Source: Pseudanabaena sp. (GTDB lineage Bacteria > Cyanobacteriota > Cyanobacteriia > Pseudanabaenales > Pseudanabaenaceae). From it: DNA of 64,000 nt. Below the pieces are notes generated by a model, which made no database searches, was not told where the DNA came from, and was given only the letters and a program-made list of their open reading frames with translations. This document shows, piece after piece, positions 1 through 7,756 of this stretch; the first letter of the stretch is position 1; each line of letters opens with the position of its first letter. Where the stretch lies: the NCBI GenBank assembly GCA_003249015.1, contig QBLS01000020.1, forward strand, positions 1-64,000. Reading direction: 5' to 3'. The position numbers and the translations under genes were made by a program.

Positions 1-72
1 TGTCTCTTTTTACTTACTCTACTTTATTACTTTTCAACAACTTTGTAACATTACCATACTGGTTCAGTCAAT

Positions 73-399
73 TTGAGAGAATTAAAAACTTGTTTAGAAG
101 TTGAACCCTTTGGCGAAGATGCTAACGCCAAACTTTTGGAATTTATTAATAAATCTGAGCTTGAAATTAAGCTGCGATCTCATATTGTTAACCTAGCAAA
201 AAAAGCTAATAAGGAATTTGGAATTGAGTATTTGTCTGGTGTTTACGATAGTTCAGGATATCCCGAACTTCGAGAGGAGAGAGAACTGTATGATATTTTA
301 ATTGAGCTTTCTTCACCATTGGCGGGATATTTGGGAAGGATTAAGGGTAATGACGGAACAGGCGATCGCTTTTACTACCTGAGAGACTTACCAAGTTAA
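73..399 (+). CDS. hypothetical protein, 108 aa
   Basis: A short acidic protein of no family I recognise. It begins at TTG with no clear ribosome-binding site, so the start is uncertain and the gene could begin upstream of the window. The middle is helical and charged, and the C-terminus reads RFYYLRDLPS. The last 70 bases, from about 326, recur in degraded form at 1058-1150 and 1780-1845, on either side of the downstream toxin-antitoxin genes. That suggests this gene marks an insertion or duplication site. It lies just upstream of a TA module but shows no antitoxin hallmark of its own. Confidence 0.55.
   Translation: MRELKTCLEVEPFGEDANAKLLEFINKSELEIKLRSHIVNLAKKANKEFGIEYLSGVYDSSGYPELREERELYDILIELSSPLAGYLGRIKGNDGTGDRFYYLRDLPS
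326..396 (+). repeat. repeat copy 1 (3' end of first gene)
   Basis: This segment starts GATATTTGGGAAGGATTAAG and includes a HIP1 site and the codons for the protein's end. It is the coding original of two degraded copies downstream. Copy 2 keeps the same order: ATATTTGGGAAGA, then a GCGATCGCTTTC stretch, then GAGACTTACC. Confidence 0.7.
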
Positions 400-431
400 T
401 ATATTTTAGTAAACTTCAAAAAGGAGAAATC

Positions 432-656
432 ATGAATACCGACACCGCCTTATGGCAAGTTGTCATCAATATGCCAGACACACTCAAAACAGAACTTTTA
501 CATTATGCAGAATATCTAATTAACAAATATCCAATAGCCAAAACCGTTGAGGAGCAACCGACAAAACAACAGCATGGCTATGGTAGTTGAGCTGGTCAAA
601 TTTTTATGTCAAGTGATTTTGATGAACCATTGGAAGAACTAGAGGAATATATGTAA
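432..656 (+). pseudogene. DUF2281-type antitoxin, interrupted by TGA
   Basis: Reading from ATG 432, with AAGGAG 11 bases upstream, gives 52 codons, an in-frame TGA at 588-590, then 21 more codons to TAA at 654. The last part reads SSDFDEPLEELEEYM, the typical DFDEPLE ending of DUF2281-family antitoxins paired with PIN toxins. The stop falls where a tryptophan (TGG) would fit in GS-W-AGQ, so a single G-to-A change explains it. The PIN toxin follows one base after the stop. This is either a decayed antitoxin or a sequencing error; recoding of TGA is unlikely because nearby genes use it as a stop. An in-frame ATG at 606 might allow reinitiation of the C-terminal piece. Confidence 0.75.
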
Positions 657-657
657 A

Positions 658-1056
658 GTGAAATATATCCTAGATACACACTTAATTTTATGGTATTTGA
701 GCAAAGATCCTAACCTTAGTACCAAAGCAAAAGCAATCGTAGATGCGCGGAATGGACTGCACTTTAGTATTATCAGTCTTTGGGAAATTTCCATTAAAAT
801 TAATATTGGTAAACTGCAAATCAATCGACCTATTGAAGCATTACCAATAGAACTTCAATATATGAATATCCAAATTCTACCAATTACAATTAGAGATATT
901 GAGATATATTCTAGTCTTCCATTACCAAACACACCTATAAAACATCGAGATCCATTTGATCACATATTAATTGCCCAAGCAGTAAACTATTCCTTCAACT
1001 TAGTAAGCAAAGATACCGCTTTTGATTCTTATCCAGTTTCACGTATATGGGATTAA
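658..1056 (+). CDS. PIN-domain toxin, VapC family (Sll0205-like)
   Basis: A 132-residue PIN ribonuclease, the usual length for VapC toxins, which cut RNA through a Mg-bound cluster of acidic residues. Visible motifs are LDTH (Asp6) at the start, the SLWEI glutamate near residue 43, and HRDPFDHILIAQA near residues 96-108 with two aspartates. These are the hallmarks of the Sll0205-like PIN subgroup. The start is GTG, one base after the stop of the upstream antitoxin, so the two were cotranscribed. Because that antitoxin carries a nonsense codon, this toxin may be unrestrained, silent, or neutralised elsewhere. The catalytic residues look intact. Confidence 0.85.
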   Translation: MKYILDTHLILWYLSKDPNLSTKAKAIVDARNGLHFSIISLWEISIKINIGKLQINRPIEALPIELQYMNIQILPITIRDIEIYSSLPLPNTPIKHRDPFDHILIAQAVNYSFNLVSKDTAFDSYPVSRIWD

Positions 1057-1057
1057 T

Positions 1058-1150
1058 ATTTTCTCATTAGCCTAAGATATTTGGGAAGAGTTGAGGGTGA
1101 TGGGAGAAAAGGCGATCGCTTTCACTACTTGCGAGACTTACCGATCAAAT
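1058..1150 (+). repeat. repeat copy 2 (degraded 3' end of first gene)
   Basis: The segment contains TTCTCATTAGCCTAAGATAT followed by TTGGGAAGAG, a HIP1 site and GAGACTTACC. It matches both copy 1 (326-396) and copy 3 (1780-1845). With copy 3 it also shares the upstream ATTAGCCTAA block. It sits exactly between the PIN toxin and the nucleotidyltransferase pair. Confidence 0.7.
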
Positions 1151-1177
1151 AAGAAGACTAAAACTAAGAGAAACAAC

Positions 1178-1366
1178 ATGGAAAAAGTAATCACCAAAAC
1201 TAGCATCAAACAACAAGTCAGCGATTTTCAATACTGGCAACAACAAACACCCCAAAAACGCCTAGAAACCCTCGAACAAATCCGCCAAGAATATCATCAA
1301 TATAAATACAATGCTCAACCAAGACTTCAAAGAGTTTATACAATTATTAAACGCCAACCAAGTTAA
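1178..1366 (+). CDS. small partner protein of nucleotidyltransferase toxin, 62 aa
   Basis: A 62-residue basic, helical protein (QQVSDFQYW, then KRLETLEQIRQEYHQ, ending TIIKRQPS). I chose ATG 1178 because it gives a compact product and fits the coding pattern; a longer reading from 1091 runs through the repeat copy. It overlaps the next gene by 56 bases in another frame, which implies tight translational coupling. Small proteins of this shape commonly precede DUF6036-like nucleotidyltransferases in cyanobacteria, so an antitoxin or regulatory role is inferred from position only. Confidence 0.6.
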   Translation: MEKVITKTSIKQQVSDFQYWQQQTPQKRLETLEQIRQEYHQYKYNAQPRLQRVYTIIKRQPS

Positions 1367-1748
1367 ATATTTAGTCATTGGCGGCTATGCAGTCGCTATA
1401 CATGGACATCCACGGTATACCAAAGATATTGATATCTGGATCGAAATTAGCGAAGAAAACTCACAAAAAATAATTACCGCGTTAACAGAATTTGGCTTTG
1501 GTAGCTTAGGACTAACTGCCCAAGACTTTCAAGAACCACATCAAATCATTCAACTTGGCTATCCACCTAATCGCATTGACTTAATCACCAGTCCAGATGG
1601 CATTGACTTCCAGTCCTGTTATGAATCTAAAATCGAAGTAATGCTTGACGATATAGTCGTTAAATTCATCGATCTTGATAATCTTAAAAGGAACAAACTA
1701 GCATCTGGCAGACTGCAAGACTTAGCAGATTTAGAAAATCTATGCTAA
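1311..1748 (+). CDS. nucleotidyltransferase-fold protein (AbiEii/DUF6036-like)
   Basis: A 145-residue protein of the minimal nucleotidyltransferase type. The core motif is visible near residues 23-45: VIGGYAVAIHG, then a Thr-Lys before DIDIWIE, where DID supplies the metal-binding aspartates. A third acidic strand appears in RIDLITS near residue 88. The length fits single-domain MNT or AbiEii-like toxins, which transfer nucleotides to tRNA or to a partner protein. It overlaps the 62-residue upstream gene, as expected for a two-gene TA unit. The substrate cannot be read from the sequence. Confidence 0.75.
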   Translation: MLNQDFKEFIQLLNANQVKYLVIGGYAVAIHGHPRYTKDIDIWIEISEENSQKIITALTEFGFGSLGLTAQDFQEPHQIIQLGYPPNRIDLITSPDGIDFQSCYESKIEVMLDDIVVKFIDLDNLKRNKLASGRLQDLADLENLC

Positions 1749-1779
1749 TTAGCAATGAATAGGCGATCGCTATTGATGT

Positions 1780-1845
1780 TTTCCTATTAGCCTAAAATAT
1801 TTGGGAAGATTTAAGAGTCATGAGAGGAAAAGGCGATCGCACCTT
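1780..1845 (+). repeat. repeat copy 3 (degraded 3' end of first gene)
   Basis: The segment contains TTCCTATTAGCCTAAAATAT, TTGGGAAGAT, then a HIP1 site. It closes the TA patch just before the end of recG and does not encode an open frame. Confidence 0.65.
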
Positions 1846-1850
1846 CATGA

Positions 1851-4319
1851 CTATGTAAAAATTGCGCCACCTTGGAGTCTCTGATAATGGGTGTCAAACT
1901 CAGCTTTTAAAGCAGGGAAATGTTCTAAAGTGGGATCTTTTTTGATGATGCGTTCGGCGGCTTGACGGGCAATTTGGAAGATTTCTTGACGGGCTGCCTC
2001 ATCAGGTAAACGATCTTCAATAGAGAAGCCCGCGTGACCCGATTGTTCTGTGCCTTCATCTTTGCCCTTGCCACGCATTTGAAAGTCTCGTTCGGCGATG
2101 AAGAAGCCATCCTGCGACTGTTCGAGGACTTGTAAGCGCTCTTGAGATGTCTGAGACTTGGAACCGCTTAACAATAAACAGTAGGACTGCGCCGAGCCAC
2201 GTCCCACCCTGCCGCGCAACTGGTGGAGCTGAGCCAGCCCAAAGCGATCGGCGTGTTCAATCAACATCACCGATGCATTGGGAATATCCACACCAACTTC
2301 CACAACAGTAGTCGCCACTAATATTTGGGTTTCGCCTCGGCGGAATACATTGATTGCTTCATCCTTTTCTGCGGAACTCATCTGTCCATGTAATAGACCG
2401 ATTTGGAAGTTCGGGAAAACCACATTTTGGAGATGCTCTCGCTCTTGCGTGGCGGCTTTAATATCTTCCATTTTTTCAGATTCTTCCACCAATGGAAAGA
2501 CAATATAAACTTGGCGACCTTGGGCAATTTCACGGCGAATCAATTCGTAGGCATCTTTACGCTGTGAAGGCTTGAGCAGCACTGTCTGAATTGGCTTACG
2601 TCCAGGGGGAAGTTCATCGATAATGCTAACTTCTATTTCCGAATTAGTTAAATATAAAGTGCGCGGGATTGGTGTGGCGGTCATGATCAGCACATGGGGG
2701 TCGTTACCTTTCTGCAATAAACGCGATCGCTGATCTCTACCAAAGCGATGTTGTTCATCAATTACAGCTAGCCCTAATCGCGCAAAGTTAACCGTATCTT
2801 GAATCAAGGCATGAGTACCGATTACCAATGGCAATTCCCCTGTTTCTAGCTGTCGCAAAATTTCGCGGCGCTTGGCAGTTTTAGTGGAACCTGTGAGAAT
2901 CTCCACTGGCAAATTTAACTGCATGAACCAATCGACAATTTTTCGGTAATGCTGCTCGGTAAGTACTTCCGTCGGAGCCATCAGTGCCGTTTGATAGCCC
3001 GCCTCGATCGCAGTCAAGAGGGCATAAACTGCAACAATAGTTTTCCCTGAGCCCACATCACCTTGGACTAACCGATTCATCGGCGTATCGCCTTGCAGAT
3101 CTGCTCGAATTTCAGCAACAACACGCTTTTGGGCATTGGTTAACTCAAAGGGAAGTAACTTCTCTAATTCAACGATCGCCTGACTCTGAGGCACAAATCG
3201 AATCGCTTTTTGCTGTTGACGGCGATAGAGCGAGACAAGGCGGCGATAAAAGTATTTATCAAAAGTTAGTCGAATTACAGCTTGTTCGAGAGTTTCGCTA
3301 GTGTCGGGATAATGCACCTGCGCGATCGCATCGGGCAATTTCATCATGCCGTAATCTTTTAAAAAGCGATCGGGCATGGGATCGTCAATTTGTGAAACTG
3401 CGGGTAAGCACTGCGCTACAATGCGGCGAATTAATTCGGGTGTAATCCCTTCGGTGAGGGGATAGACAGGGACAACTCGCCCCACCGTTTTCGACTGAAT
3501 CGTATCTTGGGTATGTTCTAAGACTTCGATTTCATAGTTCTCTAAGGTCAAGCCGTACTTACTCTGTTTGACCACTCCCGAAGCGGCGATCGTGCTGCCT
3601 TGGGGATAGAGTTTCTTTTGCGATTCTTGCCAACCCCGATTGGAATAGCGTTTTCCTGTCCAAAAACGACTTAATTTAATTTGCCCTGTGTGGTCGCGGA
3701 CAATCACTTCCACAATCGTTAGATTGGGATTTTTGGGACTGGTGAAGCAGCCGTACTTCTTGATTGTGCCGATGATCGTCACCGTGTCGCCATCCTTGAG
3801 ATCGCGAATGGGAATCTGCCGCGCATAGTCAATGTGATCGCGGGGATAGTAACTTAAAACATCACGGACTGTATGCAAATCCAACAATTTAAGCCGCGCC
3901 GCCATGTTGTAACTAACTCCCTCCACGTCTTTTAGTAACAGATCGGTCGTTATCTTTTTGGGGGCTTTTGGCTCCGTGGCAGCGATCGCTTCAGTTTTGG
4001 GTTTCTTAGTCTTGGGAGCAGCGTTAGTTTCGGCAATTTCACGGCGACGAATTTCGTAAAGCAATCGCCTTGTCTCTGCGATTAAATGCTGGCGGCGAGA
4101 TAGAGGTAAGTCGTTGTATTGGGCGTACTGATGGGCTAAGGTTTGCGCTTGAAGGCGATCGCTCATTTCCCAGCTTTCAGGCAATTCGTTAAGCAAGCTC
4201 ACATTCAAAAAATCGGCAAACAAAAATTGTTTTCCTTGCAAGTTAGAAAAACCTTTATCTGCCTCGACACTCAAGGCTTGTTGTAAACGATTAATGTCAA
4301 GCGCCACAGGTTCTAACAT
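1851..4319 (-). CDS. recG: ATP-dependent DNA helicase RecG
   Basis: RecG remodels stalled replication forks and Holliday junctions. The 822-residue length exceeds the roughly 690 of E. coli RecG because of an N-terminal extension of about 120 residues with a Lys/Pro/Ala-rich linker (about 98-122), which is usual in cyanobacteria. An OB-fold wedge domain follows (about 165-270). Helicase motifs are clear: GDVGSGKT at 420-427, DEQH at 521-524, TATPIPRT at 547-554 and QLRGRVGRG at 700-708. The CorC-like gene lies 28 bases upstream on the same strand, so the two may be cotranscribed; the gap holds a short GGCGGCGC hairpin. Confidence 0.96.
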   Translation of the reverse strand: MLEPVALDINRLQQALSVEADKGFSNLQGKQFLFADFLNVSLLNELPESWEMSDRLQAQTLAHQYAQYNDLPLSRRQHLIAETRRLLYEIRRREIAETNAAPKTKKPKTEAIAATEPKAPKKITTDLLLKDVEGVSYNMAARLKLLDLHTVRDVLSYYPRDHIDYARQIPIRDLKDGDTVTIIGTIKKYGCFTSPKNPNLTIVEVIVRDHTGQIKLSRFWTGKRYSNRGWQESQKKLYPQGSTIAASGVVKQSKYGLTLENYEIEVLEHTQDTIQSKTVGRVVPVYPLTEGITPELIRRIVAQCLPAVSQIDDPMPDRFLKDYGMMKLPDAIAQVHYPDTSETLEQAVIRLTFDKYFYRRLVSLYRRQQQKAIRFVPQSQAIVELEKLLPFELTNAQKRVVAEIRADLQGDTPMNRLVQGDVGSGKTIVAVYALLTAIEAGYQTALMAPTEVLTEQHYRKIVDWFMQLNLPVEILTGSTKTAKRREILRQLETGELPLVIGTHALIQDTVNFARLGLAVIDEQHRFGRDQRSRLLQKGNDPHVLIMTATPIPRTLYLTNSEIEVSIIDELPPGRKPIQTVLLKPSQRKDAYELIRREIAQGRQVYIVFPLVEESEKMEDIKAATQEREHLQNVVFPNFQIGLLHGQMSSAEKDEAINVFRRGETQILVATTVVEVGVDIPNASVMLIEHADRFGLAQLHQLRGRVGRGSAQSYCLLLSGSKSQTSQERLQVLEQSQDGFFIAERDFQMRGKGKDEGTEQSGHAGFSIEDRLPDEAARQEIFQIARQAAERIIKKDPTLEHFPALKAEFDTHYQRLQGGAIFT

Positions 4320-4320
4320 G

Positions 4321-4341
4321 GACGGCGCAAAGCGCCGCCAC
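4321..4341. repeat. short GGCGGCGC core hairpin
   Basis: A small hairpin with arms GGCGGCGC / GCGCCGTC around a TTT-type loop fills the 28-base gap between recG and the CorC-like gene. It has the core of the long class A hairpins but lacks long arms. Confidence 0.55.
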
Positions 4342-4347
4342 TACTTT

Positions 4348-5667
4348 CTAATCTTCCTCCACGGGAAGAGGAGTAGACATATTTACTAAAACTTTATCAA
4401 CTCGATTGCCATCCATATCCACGACTTCAAAGCGAATCCGTTGCCATGTAAAATGTTCGCCCACGGCGGGAATATGGCGCAGGTAGGTCATCATCAAGCC
4501 GCCTAATGTATGGTAATTGCGTTCTTCCTCGTAGGGTAAGTCTTCGACTTCTAAGAGTTCTTTAAGCCGATCGCTAGATACCATACCGTCAATTAACCAT
4601 GAACCGTCTTCGCGCTGCATCGCATCGGGATCGCCTTGGCGATCATTAGAGGGCAGATCGCCAACGATCGCCTCCAATATGTCAGTCAAGGTCACTAATC
4701 CCTCAACGCCGCCATATTCATCCGTGACCATAGCTACGCGATCGCCCGATTGCTTAAACTGCTCCAACACACTCAAAGCGCTAGCGGTTTCGGCTATATA
4801 AAGAGGTGGAGAGCTAACCTTCAGCAAATCAATTGGCTGACCATTGAGACTAGCATTAAGAAATTCTCGAATTTCGACAATTCCCAAACAATCGTCAAGG
4901 TTTTCTCTAGCCACAGGAAATCGTGAGTGTCCGCTCTCTAAAACTTCGCGCTGGGTTTCCTCAAAGGGGGCATCGATATCCAGCCAATCGATTTCCGTGC
5001 GGGGAGTCATCAGCGCTTTGATGGGGCGATCGCCAAGGCGAAAAACCCGCTCGACCATATCCTGTTCCGCCTCTTCAAACATTCCCGACTCAGCACCCTG
5101 AGCAATCATCACCTTAATTTCTTCTTCTGTAACCTGTGACTCTTCAGTATCTTGAATACCCATTATTCCTAGCAGGGCATCAGTGGAGGCACTTAGCAAA
5201 AAAACTATCGGTTTGCCAAAATTTGCCAAAAACCGCATTGGTGGCGCAACGGAACAAGCAATCTGTTCGGCGTTACTCATCGCTAAACGCTTAGGAACCA
5301 GTTCCCCAACAACTAGAGATAGGTAAGTAATGATTCCGACAACAATTATAAAGCTGATGCTGTCGCTGTAGGGTTGAAGAAAAGCAATCTTATTTAATTG
5401 CTGCTCTAGAGTCTGAGCGACAGTTGCGCCCCCCAAAGCTCCACTCAAAATACCAATAAGAGTAATGCCGACTTGGACTGTTGACAGAAAATTATTGGGT
5501 GAGCTAATTAACCTCAAAGCTGCTTTGGCTTTAGGATTTCCTTCCTTTGCCCATTGCTCTAGCCGCACTTTACGGGCGGAGACAATTGCCAATTCAGACA
5601 TCGAGAAAACACCATTAGCAATGATCAGCACAATGATGATTAGAGCTTCAAAAGCGAGGGAAGACAT
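4348..5667 (-). CDS. CNNM/CorC (HlyC) family membrane protein with CBS pair
   Basis: A 439-residue integral membrane protein of the hemolysin-C/CorC group, whose members are linked to Mg or other cation efflux. Domains in order: a DUF21/CNNM region with three to four hydrophobic segments (about 1-190, including the first strand after MSSLAFEALIIIV), a CBS pair (about 205-325, with MTPRTEIDWLD and VTDEYGGVEGLVTLTDILEAI), and a C-terminal CorC_HlyC domain (about 345-430). All parts are complete. Transport activity is inferred from the family. The gene is followed by recG on the same strand. Confidence 0.9.
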   Translation of the reverse strand: MSSLAFEALIIIVLIIANGVFSMSELAIVSARKVRLEQWAKEGNPKAKAALRLISSPNNFLSTVQVGITLIGILSGALGGATVAQTLEQQLNKIAFLQPYSDSISFIIVVGIITYLSLVVGELVPKRLAMSNAEQIACSVAPPMRFLANFGKPIVFLLSASTDALLGIMGIQDTEESQVTEEEIKVMIAQGAESGMFEEAEQDMVERVFRLGDRPIKALMTPRTEIDWLDIDAPFEETQREVLESGHSRFPVARENLDDCLGIVEIREFLNASLNGQPIDLLKVSSPPLYIAETASALSVLEQFKQSGDRVAMVTDEYGGVEGLVTLTDILEAIVGDLPSNDRQGDPDAMQREDGSWLIDGMVSSDRLKELLEVEDLPYEEERNYHTLGGLMMTYLRHIPAVGEHFTWQRIRFEVVDMDGNRVDKVLVNMSTPLPVEED

Positions 5668-5804
5668 TGTTTTTGGGGCAGAACGACCTTATGGGAATCG
5701 TTTGTGAAATTTGCTTGAAACTAAATGATGATGACTAAATATATACAGTCATACCAAATTTTGTGTCAAGTTGCTTAAGACTAAAACGTCTAAACCCAAT
5801 TTTT

Positions 5805-5841
5805 AATGTAAGTGGCAGCGCGAAGTGCTGCCACTTACATT
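5805..5841. terminator. hairpin with following T-run
   Basis: A 15-bp perfect stem (AATGTAAGTGGCAGC at 5805-5819 with its complement at 5827-5841) with loop GCGAAGT, followed by TTGTTTTTTT. It looks like an intrinsic terminator on the plus strand, yet no plus-strand gene precedes it. Confidence 0.6.
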
Positions 5842-5855
5842 TGTTTTTTTCTTTC

Positions 5856-5940
5856 TACAGCGCTACGCGCTCAAACCAGAACCCAGAAATAAATTTAAAA
5901 GCGTTGCGAAGTAACGCTTTTAAATTTATTTCTGGGGTTC
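5856..5940 (+). repeat. leader plus locus-specific hairpin (instance 1)
   Basis: The leader TACAGCGCTACGCGCTCAAA (5856-5875) is followed at once by a hairpin at 5879-5940. Its stem is about 27 bp with a single bulge (outer GAACCCAGAAAT, inner AAAAGCGTT), closed by loop GCGAAGT centred on 5909. The leader recurs elsewhere in the window with unrelated stems. Confidence 0.75.
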
Positions 5941-5955
5941 GTTATTATCTAAATT

Positions 5956-5990
5956 CAAATAAAGAAATGGCTCCGCCATTTCTTTATTTG
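5956..5990. repeat. third hairpin of the 5.8-6.0 kb cluster
   Basis: Perfect 16-bp arms (CAAATAAAGAAATGGC and its complement) surround the triloop TCC. It sits just beyond the malQ stop, so it may act as the malQ terminator. The gene-free stretch 5668-5993 is made up mainly of this and the two preceding hairpins. Confidence 0.7.
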
Positions 5991-5993
5991 GTA

Positions 5994-7523
5994 TTAACGG
6001 CTATAGAGCTGCGTTATGTCTAACAGGCGATCGCTAAGTTCTGAACTTAGCAAACTAGAATCTGAATAGCGCCATCCCCAGTTACCCGTGGCAGTTCCAG
6101 GGGTATTCATCCGTCCACTGTTATCTAAGCCAAGGATGTCTTGTAAGGGGATCATGGCGATCGATGATACCGAAGCCATCGCCATGCGGATGATCGCCCA
6201 GTTAATTGGCTCACCTGTGGCATAGCCCACAACATAGCGATAAAACAGTTCCTTCTCATATTTGCTGGCTCGCTGCCACCAGCCCACCGCCGTGTCATTG
6301 TCGTGAGTCCCTGTATAGACTGCACTATTGCGGACATAATTGTGGGGCAGATGGAAATTGTCTGAGCCGCCGCCAAAGGCAAACAGCAGCACGCGCATTC
6401 CTGGAAATCCAAAATCATCGCGCAGCTTATCAACTTCAGGGGTGATTACGCCAAGGTCTTCCGCCAAAATCGGTAACTCACCCATGACTTCATATAGTTT
6501 GGTAAATAGTTCGGTTCCTAGAGCCGTTTTCCATTCACCATTCATGGCTGTTTCTTCACCTGCAGGGACTTGCCAAAAAGCCTCAAAACCTCGGAAGTGG
6601 TCAATGCGAATAATGTCTACATAGCGGTTTAAAAAACGGAAGCGGTCAATCCACCATGCAAAATCAGTTTCCTGAAGATATTCCCAGTTATAGACGGGAT
6701 TACCCCAGAGCTGACCTGTAGCACTGAAATAGTCAGGTGGCACTCCCGCCATTTGTGCGACTTCGTAAGTTTCAGGATCAAGGACGAAGTTAGCAGGATT
6801 TGCCCAAACATCGGCACTGTTGTGAGAGACATAAATGGGAATATCACCAACAATTTTAATGCCGCGCATATTGGCATATTGCTTGAGTCTCAACCATTGA
6901 TCAAAAAAGATGAACTGCACGAATCGGTGAAATTCAATTTGATCATGGAGTTCTTCTCGCTTTTGTTGCAAGGCTTGGGGATCTCGCTGAGCGATCGCTG
7001 GCTCCCAATTATTCCACAGAATATTAGGATTCTGTTCATGCAAAGTTATGAATAAAACATAGTCTTCGAGCCAGTCTTTCTCTTCATAGCAAAACTTTTT
7101 AAACTGCTCTTGTAGAAGATATAAGTCATGGTGATGTTGTAGGTCTTGATCGACATAGCCCTGTTGGAAACGAGTAAAGGCAATCTCAATTAATTTGCGC
7201 TTGTAAGGCATTACTGCCGAAAAATCCACCGTGTCTTGACTAAATTCTGGTAAATCTGCCCAGTCTTCTTCCTTGAGTAAATGTTGCTTTTCTAGAAGGT
7301 CAGGACTGATTAGGTATGGATTACCAGCGATCGCACTAAAGCTCATGTAAGGAGAATTGCCGTATCCCGTGGGGCCAAGGGGAAGTACTTGCCATAATTT
7401 CTGCCCACTACGCGATAAGAATTCGATAAACTGATAGGCAGTTTCTCCTAAGTCACCAATGCCAAACTTGCTGGGCAATGAGGTCGGATGTAATAAGATT
7501 CCACTAGAACGTTGAAAAGCCAT
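5994..7523 (-). CDS. malQ: 4-alpha-glucanotransferase (amylomaltase)
   Basis: This enzyme transfers glucan segments between maltodextrins during glycogen or starch metabolism in the cytosol. The 509-residue length is normal for GH77. Catalytic motifs are in place: the nucleophile Asp308 in IIRIDHFRGF, the acid/base Glu355 in ILAEDLG, and Asp408 in GTHDND. The N-terminus (SSGILLHPTSLPS, GIGDLG) is the standard amylomaltase opening, which fixes the start at 7523. It stands alone on the minus strand, bounded by hairpin elements on both sides. Confidence 0.96.
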   Translation of the reverse strand: MAFQRSSGILLHPTSLPSKFGIGDLGETAYQFIEFLSRSGQKLWQVLPLGPTGYGNSPYMSFSAIAGNPYLISPDLLEKQHLLKEEDWADLPEFSQDTVDFSAVMPYKRKLIEIAFTRFQQGYVDQDLQHHHDLYLLQEQFKKFCYEEKDWLEDYVLFITLHEQNPNILWNNWEPAIAQRDPQALQQKREELHDQIEFHRFVQFIFFDQWLRLKQYANMRGIKIVGDIPIYVSHNSADVWANPANFVLDPETYEVAQMAGVPPDYFSATGQLWGNPVYNWEYLQETDFAWWIDRFRFLNRYVDIIRIDHFRGFEAFWQVPAGEETAMNGEWKTALGTELFTKLYEVMGELPILAEDLGVITPEVDKLRDDFGFPGMRVLLFAFGGGSDNFHLPHNYVRNSAVYTGTHDNDTAVGWWQRASKYEKELFYRYVVGYATGEPINWAIIRMAMASVSSIAMIPLQDILGLDNSGRMNTPGTATGNWGWRYSDSSLLSSELSDRLLDITQLYSR

Positions 7524-7562
7524 AGACCCAAATTCTTGACAGATGGCTATACTTTACCGCCT

Positions 7563-7636
7563 TACAGCGCTTTGCGCTCAAACTCGAACCACAAAAAACT
7601 AAAAGCGCTGCTTCGCAGCGCTTTTAGTTTTTTGTG
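7563..7636 (+). repeat. leader plus locus-specific hairpin (instance 2)
   Basis: The leader TACAGCGCTTTGCGCTCAAA (7563-7582) is followed by a perfect hairpin at 7590-7636. The arms run from CACAAAAAACTAAAAGCGCTG to the complement, with a TTC triloop. The arms bear no relation to those of instance 1. Confidence 0.8.
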
Positions 7637-7676
7637 CATAAAACGGCGTGAATGTATAGCTTCAAACAAGAGTTAG

Positions 7677-7729
7677 GGCTTCGACTTCGCTCAGCCAGCA
7701 GTATACGTTGGCTGAGCGAAGTCGAAGCC
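7677..7729. repeat. TTCGACTTCGCTCAGC-type inverted repeat
   Basis: The arms GGCTTCGACTTCGCTCAGCC and complement flank a short spacer (AGCAGTATACGT). Near-identical units occur at 35292, 39864 and 46985. It lies 3' of gcvP and may serve as its transcription end. Confidence 0.8.
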
Positions 7730-7756
7730 TCTTCTAAATATTTAAAAATGCCATAA

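Noticed and set aside
588-590. TGA read as tryptophan (genetic code change)
   Set aside because: Many intact genes in the window use TGA as a normal stop, so a point mutation or sequencing error is simpler.
4844-5101. Opposite-strand frames within recG, malQ, gcvP and similar genes
   Set aside because: They lie wholly inside well-conserved genes, have odd amino acid composition and match no family; they are shadows of the real frames.
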